From Acidobacteriota bacterium (GTDB lineage: Bacteria > Acidobacteriota > Terriglobia > Terriglobales > SCQP01): DNA of 64,000 bases. The translations under genes and the position numbers were made by a program. This document shows, in pieces, positions 15,712 to 22,804 of this stretch (its first letter is position 1; every line of letters begins with the position of its first letter). The stretch is taken from NCBI GenBank assembly GCA_004299485.1, contig SCQP01000001.1:62001-126000 (forward strand), written 5' to 3'. The notes beneath the pieces are model-generated. The model was not told the DNA's origin. It was given only the letters and a program-made list of their open reading frames with translations, and searched no databases.

Positions 15712-15842
15712 CCCGCCACCGTCCTTCTCTCATCCCGGTCCAGCCCCTCATGCACCGGCACCTTGATATACGTCTGGTAGCGCAGCCCCTTGCGCTCCGC
15801 CAGCACCCGCGCACGCTCCACGTCGCGCGCAATTCCCGTAGC
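15712..15842 (-). pseudogene. Fragment of a CopG-type antitoxin
   Basis: A minus-strand stretch reads ARDVERARVLAERKGLRYQT then YIKVPVHEGLDRDERR, the usual C-terminal half of RHH antitoxins (IPKxDLERARxLAxKKGLxYQT). The N-terminal half is missing: upstream of it the frame runs into the tandem repeat. No toxin partner is seen. Confidence 0.6.
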
Positions 15843-15898
15843 ACCGCGGAGCCCGTTCGGCCGATAGACCGACAGACGCAGAGACCGACAGCCCCAAC

Positions 15899-16496
15899 GG
15901 TGTTCCAGTCGCTCTCCCGCACTGTCCCACCCTCCGTGCGCAAAAACCCCAGCAAACACGCTACTTTGCACCGCAAAGTGGGACACTTAGCAGTTCGAAA
16001 TGGAACAGCGAATGAGGCAACCCGCCACGCCCTCAGAGCCCGTTCGACCGACAGACCGAGAGACCGACAGACCGACCGACCCATCAATGTCCCATTCGCA
16101 CTCCCGCGCTGTCCCACCCTCCGCACGCAAAAACCCCCGTAAACACGCGACTTTGCATCGCAAAGTGGGACACTTAGCAGTTCGAAATCGAACAGCGAAT
16201 GAGACAAGCCGCCCCGTCCTCCGAGCCCGCCGACCGACCGACCGAAAGACCGACCGACCAAACCACTCGAGCCCAGAGCCGCGCTGGGGCCCGCGCATTC
16301 AATGTCCCATTCGCTGTCCCGCCCTGTCCCACCCTTCGCATCCAAAAACCCCCGTAAACACTCTACTTTGCATCGCAAAGTGGGACACTTAGCAGTTCGA
16401 AATGGAACAGCGAATCAGACGCATCGCCACGTCCTCCGAGCCCGCCGACCGACAGACCGACCGAAAGACCGACAGACCGATCGACCGACCGACCTC
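15899..16496. repeat. Three tandem copies of a nested-hairpin unit joined by GACC/GACA microsatellites
   Basis: Units start near 15899, 16086 and 16301; the marker GGACACTTAGCAGTTCGAAA recurs at 15981, 16168 and 16383. Each has nested inverted arms. In unit 3: ATTCGCTGT (16309-16317) with ACAGCGAAT (16407-16415), TGTCCCAC (16325-16332) with GTGGGACA (16380-16387), ACTTTGC (16365-16371) with GCAAAGT (16375-16381). The inner arms are kept in all copies; the outer arm differs but still pairs (TGTTCCA with TGGAACA in unit 1). CGAC/AGAC-rich runs such as CCGACCGACAGACCGACC separate units. The array abuts the 3' end of the htrA gene. Confidence 0.88.
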
Positions 16497-18023
16497 CTAC
16501 GGCTGCGGCGTAATCGGCACGATGAGATTGCTTCCTTGCCGGTAAACCATCAGCAGCACGTCCCCGCCCGCCGGCGTGGCCTTAAGCTGCGCCTCAAGGG
16601 CAGCGATCGAGGTCACCGGCTTCTGGTTCACCTGCTCGATGATGTCGCCGCGCGTAAGGCGCATGGCGGCGGGGCCGTCGGGTTCAACCGACTGCACCGC
16701 AAGGCCGTTCACACCCGCAGGGAGATGAAGCTGGTCGCGGATGTCCGGCGTCAGCGGCGTGACCGTGAGGCCCAGCTTGGGCGTGGTGCCGTTGTCGCTG
16801 CTGCCGGCCGAGGCGGTCTCATCCGCCGTGGGCGCGTTGGCGAAGTTGCCCATGGTGAGGGTGAACTGCATCGGCTTGCCGTTGCGGAGAATGTTGACCG
16901 TGGCTTTCGTGCCCGGGGCGGCGCTGCCGGCAATCGAGGTGAGTTGGCCGCTGGTGGTGATCTTCGTGCCGTTGAAGTCGGTCACCACGTCGTAGGGCTT
17001 GATGCCGGCCTGGTCGGCCGGACTGCCGGCGTTGACCTGATCGACGAGCGCGCCCTGAGCGTCGGGCTCATGCAGCGAGGTGGCGACGCCAGGCTGAAGC
17101 TGGCTGACAGTGATGCCGAGATAGCCCCGGATGACCTTGCCGTGCTCGATCAGATCGGTGGCCACGGACTTGACCAGATCGCTCGGGATGGCGAGGCCGA
17201 TGCCGATCGAGCCGCCCGAATCGGTCAGCATTTCGGTGTTGATGCCGATCACCTGACCGCGAATGTTGACCAGCGGCCCGCCCGAGTTGCCATGGTTGAT
17301 GGGCGCGTCGGTCTGGATGAAGTTGCCGCGCGTGTCCTGGCTGCCGTTGCGCGGCCGGTTGAGGGCGCTGATGATGCCGCGCGTGATCGAGGAGGCTTCG
17401 CCCAGCGGCGTGCCGATGGCCAGCACGGTCTGGCCGGGTGCGAGCTGGTTGGAGTCGCCGAACTGGGCGCTGATCAGCCCGGGTGCGTCGATTTTGACCA
17501 CGGCGAGGTCGGTGTCCTTATCCGTGCCAACCACCTTGGCCGGGTAGGTGCGGCCGTTGTTGAGCATCACCTGCACCTGCGTCGCGCCATCGACAACGTG
17601 ATTGTTCGTGATGATGTAGCCATTGGGCGACACGATGACACCGCTGCCAAGCGCGTGAAAGGGCTGGGCGTGCGGCTGCTGGAACGGCCCCTGGAAAAAC
17701 TGCCGGAAGGGCGCGGGGATGTTCTGCGGCATCTCGATACTGCGCGCAGGCGCCTTGCCCGAGACTTGGATCTGCACGACGGTGGGCAGCACGCGCGCGG
17801 CGACGGCAACGGTCGCGCGGTTGAGTGCTTCGAGCGGCGCGATGGTATCCGCGCTCAGCGGCTTCATCGTCGCCACCATGGGGCTGCCGCCCGACGACAA
17901 CCGCGGCAGATGGATAAAGCCCGCCGAGGCGGTCGCCGTCACAGCGAGCACGACGATGGCCGCGCCGATCACTTTGGTGCGGTTGGAGAGGCGCGCGAGC
18001 AGAGGACGAGAGTTGGGAATCAT
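16497..18023 (-). CDS. HtrA/DegP-type periplasmic serine protease
   Basis: 508 residues. One membrane or signal segment (about 17-36), then a trypsin-like domain with His in TNNHVVD (about 140), Asp in DTDLAVVKI (about 170) and Ser in GNSGGPL (about 250), and two PDZ domains (about 285-375 and 400-500). It should degrade or refold damaged envelope proteins. The gene follows the M56/BlaI pair on the same strand with a 20-nt gap after the M56 gene, so it may be co-transcribed and controlled by BlaI. Its stop lies directly beside the tandem hairpin array. Confidence 0.92.
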   Translation of the reverse strand: MIPNSRPLLARLSNRTKVIGAAIVVLAVTATASAGFIHLPRLSSGGSPMVATMKPLSADTIAPLEALNRATVAVAARVLPTVVQIQVSGKAPARSIEMPQNIPAPFRQFFQGPFQQPHAQPFHALGSGVIVSPNGYIITNNHVVDGATQVQVMLNNGRTYPAKVVGTDKDTDLAVVKIDAPGLISAQFGDSNQLAPGQTVLAIGTPLGEASSITRGIISALNRPRNGSQDTRGNFIQTDAPINHGNSGGPLVNIRGQVIGINTEMLTDSGGSIGIGLAIPSDLVKSVATDLIEHGKVIRGYLGITVSQLQPGVATSLHEPDAQGALVDQVNAGSPADQAGIKPYDVVTDFNGTKITTSGQLTSIAGSAAPGTKATVNILRNGKPMQFTLTMGNFANAPTADETASAGSSDNGTTPKLGLTVTPLTPDIRDQLHLPAGVNGLAVQSVEPDGPAAMRLTRGDIIEQVNQKPVTSIAALEAQLKATPAGGDVLLMVYRQGSNLIVPITPQP

Positions 18024-18043
18024 CAGGAACTCCTTTTAGTTCA

Positions 18044-19324
18044 CTAAATGCTGTTGGAGAGGACGAATACCTCTACCGGCCGGATCACAGGCACACAATG
18101 CGGAATCATTTCCAGGCGCAGGACGGCGAGGCCGGAAGGCAATACTCCGGGAACCCATTCGGGCTGCGACGTGCACGCTTGCACGGTGCTGAGCGTAAAG
18201 GTGACGTAGGTAGCTTCGATCGTCGCAACGGCTCCGAACCCTGCGCCCTCCGAACGTACCGGCGCCGTCTGGCGCTGCGCGCTCCGCGGCGGCGCCATCG
18301 GTTCCTGCACCAGGGGGACCCGAGCGAGTTGCGCTGTGGGCGCGGCCGGGGCTGTCGGCAGCGCTGGCGCCGGAGGGATAGTTTGCGCGCTGGCACCCAG
18401 CAGCCAGACACCCGTCGAGGCGATCAGCAGCAGCGCCACCGCAGTGCGCAGCATCCGGGCGCGCGAAGCCGCGGGATGGCCCAGCAGCCGGGTGACGCGG
18501 TGCGAAAGCGAGCCGCCGCCGGCTGCCATCGCGGCGGAAGGCACGCGAGCAGCCGTCTGCCGCGCCGCCAGGTCGACCAGTGCGCGCGCGTACAGCGCAC
18601 GGTCGCCGCACACGGCCACCGCGGCATCATCGCAGCAATGCTCACGCTCCTCGGAGACCTGCTGCGACAGCCACCACACCGCGGGATGAAAAAAGAAGAG
18701 AACCTCGACCCCGCGCTGCACCAGGTTCACCAGATAGTCATGCCGGCGGATGTGCGCCAGCTCGTGCGCCAGCAGCGCCCGGAGCTGCTCTGCCGGCAGC
18801 GCCGTGAGCGCGCTCAGGGGCAGCAGAATCACCGGCCGCAGCCAGCCCAGCGTGCACGGGCCGCTGATGCGCGCGGAAACCTGCATGCACACGCGCCGGC
18901 GCAAATGCAGCCGCCCGGCAAGCTGCTCCATCTCGGTGCGCCAGACCGCCGGAACGGCAGCCGCGGCGCTGCGCTCAGCACGGCGCAGCCCTTGCGCCCA
19001 GGCAAACCCCGCCGCAGCGTAGCCGCCGCACACCACGATGCCCGAAAGCCAAACCATAACGATGTAAGCAGCAAACGGCTGCACCAGCGGCTCCGCGGTA
19101 ACAGCCGACGCCGCGCCCGCGCCCGCCGCGGCGTAATGCGCGACGGTCAAAGCAAACAGAATCGGAAGGGAGAACAGGGCCATGCAATCCAGAACATAGC
19201 GCGCGGCCGCCGAGCCGCGGCGCAGCAGCGGCTGCACCGCCAGCACCACCAGCGCCACCGCCGCCGCTTCCCACAGAAATTGCGTGAGTGCGGCGCCAAA
19301 TACCGGAATCCAGGGACTGGTCAT
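18044..19324 (-). CDS. BlaR1/M56-family membrane metallopeptidase
   Basis: 426 residues. Several hydrophobic helices in the N-terminal third, then the M56 zinc site HELAHIRRHD with a downstream EREHCCDDAAV segment, a further helix near residue 300 and a C-terminal periplasmic tail. There is no penicillin-binding domain, so the signal is probably not a beta-lactam. In BlaR1 systems the peptidase domain leads to cleavage of the repressor BlaI; the start here overlaps the blaI-like stop as ATGA, supporting a dedicated pair. Confidence 0.88.
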   Translation of the reverse strand: MTSPWIPVFGAALTQFLWEAAAVALVVLAVQPLLRRGSAAARYVLDCMALFSLPILFALTVAHYAAAGAGAASAVTAEPLVQPFAAYIVMVWLSGIVVCGGYAAAGFAWAQGLRRAERSAAAAVPAVWRTEMEQLAGRLHLRRRVCMQVSARISGPCTLGWLRPVILLPLSALTALPAEQLRALLAHELAHIRRHDYLVNLVQRGVEVLFFFHPAVWWLSQQVSEEREHCCDDAAVAVCGDRALYARALVDLAARQTAARVPSAAMAAGGGSLSHRVTRLLGHPAASRARMLRTAVALLLIASTGVWLLGASAQTIPPAPALPTAPAAPTAQLARVPLVQEPMAPPRSAQRQTAPVRSEGAGFGAVATIEATYVTFTLSTVQACTSQPEWVPGVLPSGLAVLRLEMIPHCVPVIRPVEVFVLSNSI

Positions 19325-19725
19325 GAGTGCTTCCCTTCCCGCGTCTCCCTGCTCTCATAATGATCGAGAAGCTGGCGCATTTCGGCAATTTCGGCGGGCG
19401 TCGCCGCCCCCGCGTCCAGAAGCTGCATCATCATCCGCTTGGCCGAGCCGCCAAACGCGCGCGTCAGCAGGTCGCCCACAAGCTGCCGCTCGGTGCGCTC
19501 GCGGTCCAGCCGGGCGCAATACACGTGCGCCCGCTGCTGCTCATCGCGCGAAACCAGTCCCTTCTCCGCCATGATCTGCAACAGCTTCAACGCCGTGGTG
19601 TAGCCGGTCGCCGGGCCCAGCTCGGTCTGCACCTCCCGCACCGTGGACGGCCCGTGCGTCCACAGCACCCGCAAAATCGCCAGCTCGCTTTCCGTCGGCC
19701 GCCGCTTCGGCGTGATCGCTTCCAT
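19321..19725 (-). CDS. BlaI/MecI-family transcriptional repressor
   Basis: 134 residues with a winged helix: LRVLWTHGPSTVREVQTEL then GYTTALKLLQIMAEKG and a wing ending RAHVYCA, followed by a dimerisation helix. It pairs with the overlapping M56 peptidase gene. Two palindromes, one inside its own promoter, suggest autorepression. The -10 box is so close that the transcript may begin at the ATG. Confidence 0.9.
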   Translation of the reverse strand: MEAITPKRRPTESELAILRVLWTHGPSTVREVQTELGPATGYTTALKLLQIMAEKGLVSRDEQQRAHVYCARLDRERTERQLVGDLLTRAFGGSAKRMMMQLLDAGAATPAEIAEMRQLLDHYESRETREGKHS

Positions 19726-19731
19726 ATCCTG

Positions 19732-19772
19732 ATAATACGAATCTGTTCGTAGATGTCAACGAAATTTTTCGT
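19732..19772 (-). promoter_or_regulatory. blaI promoter with two BlaI-like operators
   Basis: On the minus strand TTGACA (19754-19759), 16 nt, then TATTAT (19732-19737). The spacer holds the palindrome TACGAATCTGTTCGTA (19736-19751). A second palindrome ACGAAATTTTTCGT (19759-19772) lies over the -35 and faces the divergent vapB-like gene, so both transcripts could be repressed. Predicted start is at or next to the blaI ATG. Confidence 0.75.
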
Positions 19773-19816
19773 AGCCTTGCTTGATTTTTTCTACAAAGCA
19801 GAGAATGCTTGATTTT

Positions 19817-20092
19817 ATGAAGAGCGTCGTTTCCTCCCGCGGCCAGATCACCATCCCGGTGGCCATCCAGCGCAAGATGGGCATGGGCCCAGGCACCCGC
19901 GTGGTGTTTGAACTGGCAGAAGACCGCGTAGTGTTGCGGAAGGGTAAGCCGGAAGTTGATCCCGTCGACCGCTACTACGGCATTTTTAAGGGCAAGGGCC
20001 TACCACCCGTCGATGAACTGATCCGCGAGATGCGCGGTCCGGATCTGGAACCGGAACTGGACATCCGCAACCGGAAGCGCGGCAAGCGATGA
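19817..20092 (+). CDS. AbrB/MazE-like antitoxin (VapB role)
   Basis: About 92 residues. The N-terminus KSVVSSRGQITIPVAIQ is the classic swapped-hairpin AbrB DNA-binding fold, with FELAEDRVVLRKG completing it; the acidic/basic C-terminal half would bind the toxin. The ATG at 19817 fits the family best; one at 19805 is also possible and neither has a clear ribosome-binding site. Its stop overlaps the toxin ATG (ATGA), typical of toxin-antitoxin pairs, and it probably represses its own promoter. Confidence 0.82.
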   Translation: MKSVVSSRGQITIPVAIQRKMGMGPGTRVVFELAEDRVVLRKGKPEVDPVDRYYGIFKGKGLPPVDELIREMRGPDLEPELDIRNRKRGKR

Positions 20093-20499
20093 TTACGGCC
20101 ATAGACAGTTCTGTGGTTCTGGACCTGTTTGAGGCCGAAGCACCGTTTGGGCCTCACTCGCGCGAGGCGATGCGCGCGGCGCGCAAGGCGGGGGCAATCC
20201 TTGCCGTGGCCGCAGTCTGGGCCGAGGTGCGGGCGCACTTCGACAGTGACGAGCACCATGCCGTCGCCATGGAGGATTTGGGGATTGAGTTTAGCCCACC
20301 GCTGCTCGCCACGGCGGCACGGGCGGGGGCGATGTGGCGGGAATACCGGCGGGCGGGGGGACAACGCAGCCGCGTCACGACCGATTTTCTGATTGGCGCC
20401 CATGCCCTGTTGCAGGCGGACTGTCTGCTGACACGGGACCGGGGCTTTTACCGGACCTATTTTTCCTCACTCCGGCTGCTCACGCCGGAAATTGACTGA
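20089..20499 (+). CDS. PIN-domain ribonuclease toxin, VapC-like
   Basis: 136 residues. The acidic residues of a PIN active site are present: D6 (AIDSS), E46 (WAEV), D99 (TTDFLIG) and D117 (TRDRGF). PIN toxins are magnesium-dependent RNases. It overlaps the AbrB-type antitoxin by 4 nt, forming a complete type II pair that looks intact. Confidence 0.85.
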   Translation: MITAIDSSVVLDLFEAEAPFGPHSREAMRAARKAGAILAVAAVWAEVRAHFDSDEHHAVAMEDLGIEFSPPLLATAARAGAMWREYRRAGGQRSRVTTDFLIGAHALLQADCLLTRDRGFYRTYFSSLRLLTPEID

Positions 20500-20520
20500 A
20501 TCCGGTGACTGAGACATACT
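20492..20520 (+). promoter_or_regulatory. Promoter of the cold-shock gene
   Basis: TTGACT (20492-20497), 17 nt, CATACT (20515-20520), giving a leader of about 40 nt. The leader holds GGCGG...CCGCC, a possible hairpin before the GATGAGG ribosome-binding site. The -35 overlaps the end of the vapC-like gene. Confidence 0.6.
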
Positions 20521-20565
20521 AAGCGGCATCGGCGGCCTTTTCGGTCCGCCAGCAGATGAGGTTTT

Positions 20566-20766
20566 ATGGAACAAGGTACGGTGAAGTGGTTCAACGATGC
20601 CAAGGGGTTTGGCTTCATCACGCGCGAAGGCGCTCCCGATGTGTTCGTGCATTATTCGGCGTTGCCGCCGGGCGGCTTCCGCACCCTGAAGGAGGGGCAG
20701 TCGGTACAGTTCGAGGTAATTGACGGACCCAAGGGGCCGCAGGCGGCCAACGTCACCACCGCCTGA
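20566..20766 (+). CDS. Cold-shock protein, CspA family
   Basis: 66 residues, the standard length, with both RNA-binding motifs: KGFGFIT (RNP1) and VFVHYSAL (RNP2). It binds single-stranded RNA or DNA and acts as an RNA chaperone. The stop overlaps the ATG of the downstream peptidase gene (TGATG), so the two are probably translationally coupled, which is unusual for a csp gene. Confidence 0.95.
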   Translation: MEQGTVKWFNDAKGFGFITREGAPDVFVHYSALPPGGFRTLKEGQSVQFEVIDGPKGPQAANVTTA

Positions 20767-21917
20767 TGCGGCGCGGCTGCGCGCTTCTCGCCATCATTTC
20801 CCTGCTGGCCTTGGCCCTGGCCGCTCAGGATCCAGGAAAGCCGCGCCCGCGGACGCGCGATCTGGGAATCATCACCGGCATTCTGCCGACCGGGCCGCTC
20901 GACGCCATTACGGATGTGCCCGGCGTCGAGGTAGGCCAGGTCACGCTTAACGACCATCAGAACCTTCATACCGGCGTGACCGCGATTTTGCCGCACGCCG
21001 GCAACATGTTTCAGCACAAGGTCCCAGGCGCGGTGTTCGTGGGCAATGCCTTCGGCAAGCTCATGGGCTCAACCCAGATCGTCGAACTCGGCCGCATCGA
21101 GACGCCCATTCTGCTGACCAGCACCTTAAATGTCCCGCGCGTCGGCGACGCGCTGCTGAGCTGGGTGATGCAGCAGCCCGGTAACGAGCACGTGCAGTCC
21201 ATCAACCCGGTCGTGGGCGAAACCAACGACGGCTACTTGAACGACATTCGTGGACGCCACGTCGATCAGCAGGACGTCTTCGAGGCCATCGAGAACGCGC
21301 GCGGCGGTCCGGTCGCGGAAGGCTCGGTGGGCGCGGGTGCAGGCACGGTGGCGTTCGGCTTCAAGGGCGGCATCGGCACCGCTTCCCGCAAGCTCCCGGC
21401 AAATTTGGGCGGCTGGACGGTAGGCGTGCTGGTGCAGACCAACTTTGGCGGCATCCTCAACATCGACGGCGCCCCGGTGGGAAGACTCCTGGGTCGGTAC
21501 TACCTCAAGAACCAACTGGCAGGGGTCAGGGGCCAGGGGCCAGGGGCCAGGCTGGAGTCCCCCGATGGTTCCTGCATGATCATCGTCGCCACCAACGCTC
21601 CCGTGGGATCGCGCAACTTGCGCCGCATGGCGGCGCGGACGATGTTCGGCCTGGCCCGCACCGGCTCCGCCGCCAGCAACGGCTCCGGCGATTACGCCAT
21701 CGCCTTTTCCACGGTCCCTGCAAACGCCGGCGTGGCGCGCGTGCCCAACGACAAAATGTCGCCGCTCTTCCTGGCGGTCATCGAGGCCACCCAGGAGGCC
21801 ATCTACAACTCGCTGTTCAAGGCCACAACCGTGACCGGCCGCGGCCACACCGTAGAGGCTCTACCTCTCGCTCCGACAGAGCGCATCCTGCGCGCGTACC
21901 ACGTAATCCAGCAATAG
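20766..21917 (+). CDS. DmpA-type (P1/S58) aminopeptidase, exported
   Basis: 383 residues with a signal peptide (about 1-20, ending LALA-AQD). P1 peptidases are Ntn-type hydrolases that cut themselves before a Ser or Thr nucleophile; here the site should be the G-S in SPDGSCMIIVATNAP (about residue 262). Other family blocks are ITDVPGVEVGQVTL, INPVVGETNDG and GSVGAGAGTVAFGFKGGIG. They release N-terminal residues from peptides or D-amino acid amides. Just before the processing site a CAGGGGY heptamer repeat is read in frame as LAGVRGQGPGARLE, an insertion in the linker between the two chains. Confidence 0.85.
   Translation: MRRGCALLAIISLLALALAAQDPGKPRPRTRDLGIITGILPTGPLDAITDVPGVEVGQVTLNDHQNLHTGVTAILPHAGNMFQHKVPGAVFVGNAFGKLMGSTQIVELGRIETPILLTSTLNVPRVGDALLSWVMQQPGNEHVQSINPVVGETNDGYLNDIRGRHVDQQDVFEAIENARGGPVAEGSVGAGAGTVAFGFKGGIGTASRKLPANLGGWTVGVLVQTNFGGILNIDGAPVGRLLGRYYLKNQLAGVRGQGPGARLESPDGSCMIIVATNAPVGSRNLRRMAARTMFGLARTGSAASNGSGDYAIAFSTVPANAGVARVPNDKMSPLFLAVIEATQEAIYNSLFKATTVTGRGHTVEALPLAPTERILRAYHVIQQ
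21519..21552. repeat. CAGGGGC/T heptamer repeat inside a coding region
   Basis: Four to five units of CAGGGGT or CAGGGGC. The same motif recurs at 36178-36216 and 39826-39853. Here it lies within the peptidase gene without breaking the frame. Confidence 0.85.
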
Positions 21918-22048
21918 TCGTTAGTTCTTAGTCGTCAGTTTTCAGTTCTGCTGGAACACCTGCCGGACTGGGACTCAACCGCGGGGCGAGACCTGCCCGC
22001 GGGTGAGGGGGACGAACTGATGACTGACGACTGAAAACTGAGAACGGA
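21918..22048. terminator. Convergent intergenic region with CAGTT/AACTG inverted arms
   Basis: Left arm GTCGTCAGTTTTCAGTTC (about 21934-21951) and right arm with GACGACTGAAAACTGAGAAC (about 22024-22044) are imperfect inverted copies flanking a GC-rich loop region. Both are built from CAGTT-type heptamers. Lying between two converging genes they could fold as a bidirectional terminator, though no clear T-run follows. Confidence 0.45.
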
Positions 22049-22795
22049 TTACTGCCGCAGCCGCCACGCCGGCCGCCCCTCGAGATTGTCGAGTACGACG
22101 GTGCCCGCGACTTCAAACGCGCTGAGCGCTTCATGGATGCGGGTACGCGAGAACAGCGGCGAGAAAAACGCGGCCAGGCCCACTTCGGTTTCGCACAGAG
22201 CGGTGGCGAGGTGATGACTAATCAACGCGGCCACGGCTTGAATCTGCGAGATGCGGTCGATGGCCTTGGGAACCTCCGGCAGCGCCAGCACCAGGGGGCG
22301 CCAGAGGGCGTCGCCCGAGGGCGCGCGGCCGCAGCGCACGATCTTGAGCCTACGCGCCAGTTCCTGCAGGGCGTGCTCAATCGTCAGCGCCGACGTGCGC
22401 TCGGCGCCCATGATATCGCGGAGCTGTGCGGCCGTGAGGGCCGTGGGAGAAGCCAGCAGATCCGTAAACGATTCGGCAGCCAGCCAACTGAGCTGGTTGC
22501 GTGCCGCCTGCCGCTGATAGTCCTTGAGGGGATGCCGGTCCCCGGCAGCGACGTAGACGTAGCCGAGCAGGTCGGGCCTGCAGTAGCGCAGCTCGCCCGG
22601 CCAGAGCCAGAGTTCGACGAGGCGGAAATCGGCAAGCGCCTCTTCCAGAAAAGGAGCGGCCTCGGCGCCCAGGCCGGCGAGCGTAGGAAAGCTGAGCGCG
22701 CCGACCCAGGGAATCAGGGTCTCGGTGTCGAGCGTGCGCGGACGCAGGGTTTCCTTGCGTGCAGAGCGGGAGGCGAGCAGTTCGTCGGCAGTCAT
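22049..22795 (-). CDS. Unknown protein in the mutL operon, possible winged-helix domains
   Basis: 248 residues, 9 nt after mutL. I do not recognise the family with certainty. The middle (LTAAQLRDIMGAERTSALTI then HALQELARRLKIVRCG) and the C-terminus (TRIHEALSAFEVAGTVVLD, GRPAWRLR) both look like helix-turn-helix plus wing units, somewhat like AlkZ/YcaQ-type DNA glycosylases, but the catalytic motif of that family is not evident. A short aromatic block LVELWLWPGELRYCRP lies near residue 58. Position after mutL suggests a DNA-related role; this is inference only. Confidence 0.65.
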   Translation of the reverse strand: MTADELLASRSARKETLRPRTLDTETLIPWVGALSFPTLAGLGAEAAPFLEEALADFRLVELWLWPGELRYCRPDLLGYVYVAAGDRHPLKDYQRQAARNQLSWLAAESFTDLLASPTALTAAQLRDIMGAERTSALTIEHALQELARRLKIVRCGRAPSGDALWRPLVLALPEVPKAIDRISQIQAVAALISHHLATALCETEVGLAAFFSPLFSRTRIHEALSAFEVAGTVVLDNLEGRPAWRLRQ

Positions 22796-22804
22796 GGGGG
22801 CAAG

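Noticed and set aside
15840-16500. CRISPR array
   Set aside because: Units are about 190-215 bp, contain nested hairpins and have no short repeats with unique spacers; the short GACC/GACA runs are microsatellites.
16302-18047. Long plus-strand open frame opposite htrA
   Set aside because: It is an antisense shadow of the well-supported protease gene; its translation is low in hydrophobic order and Arg/Asp/Gly-rich.
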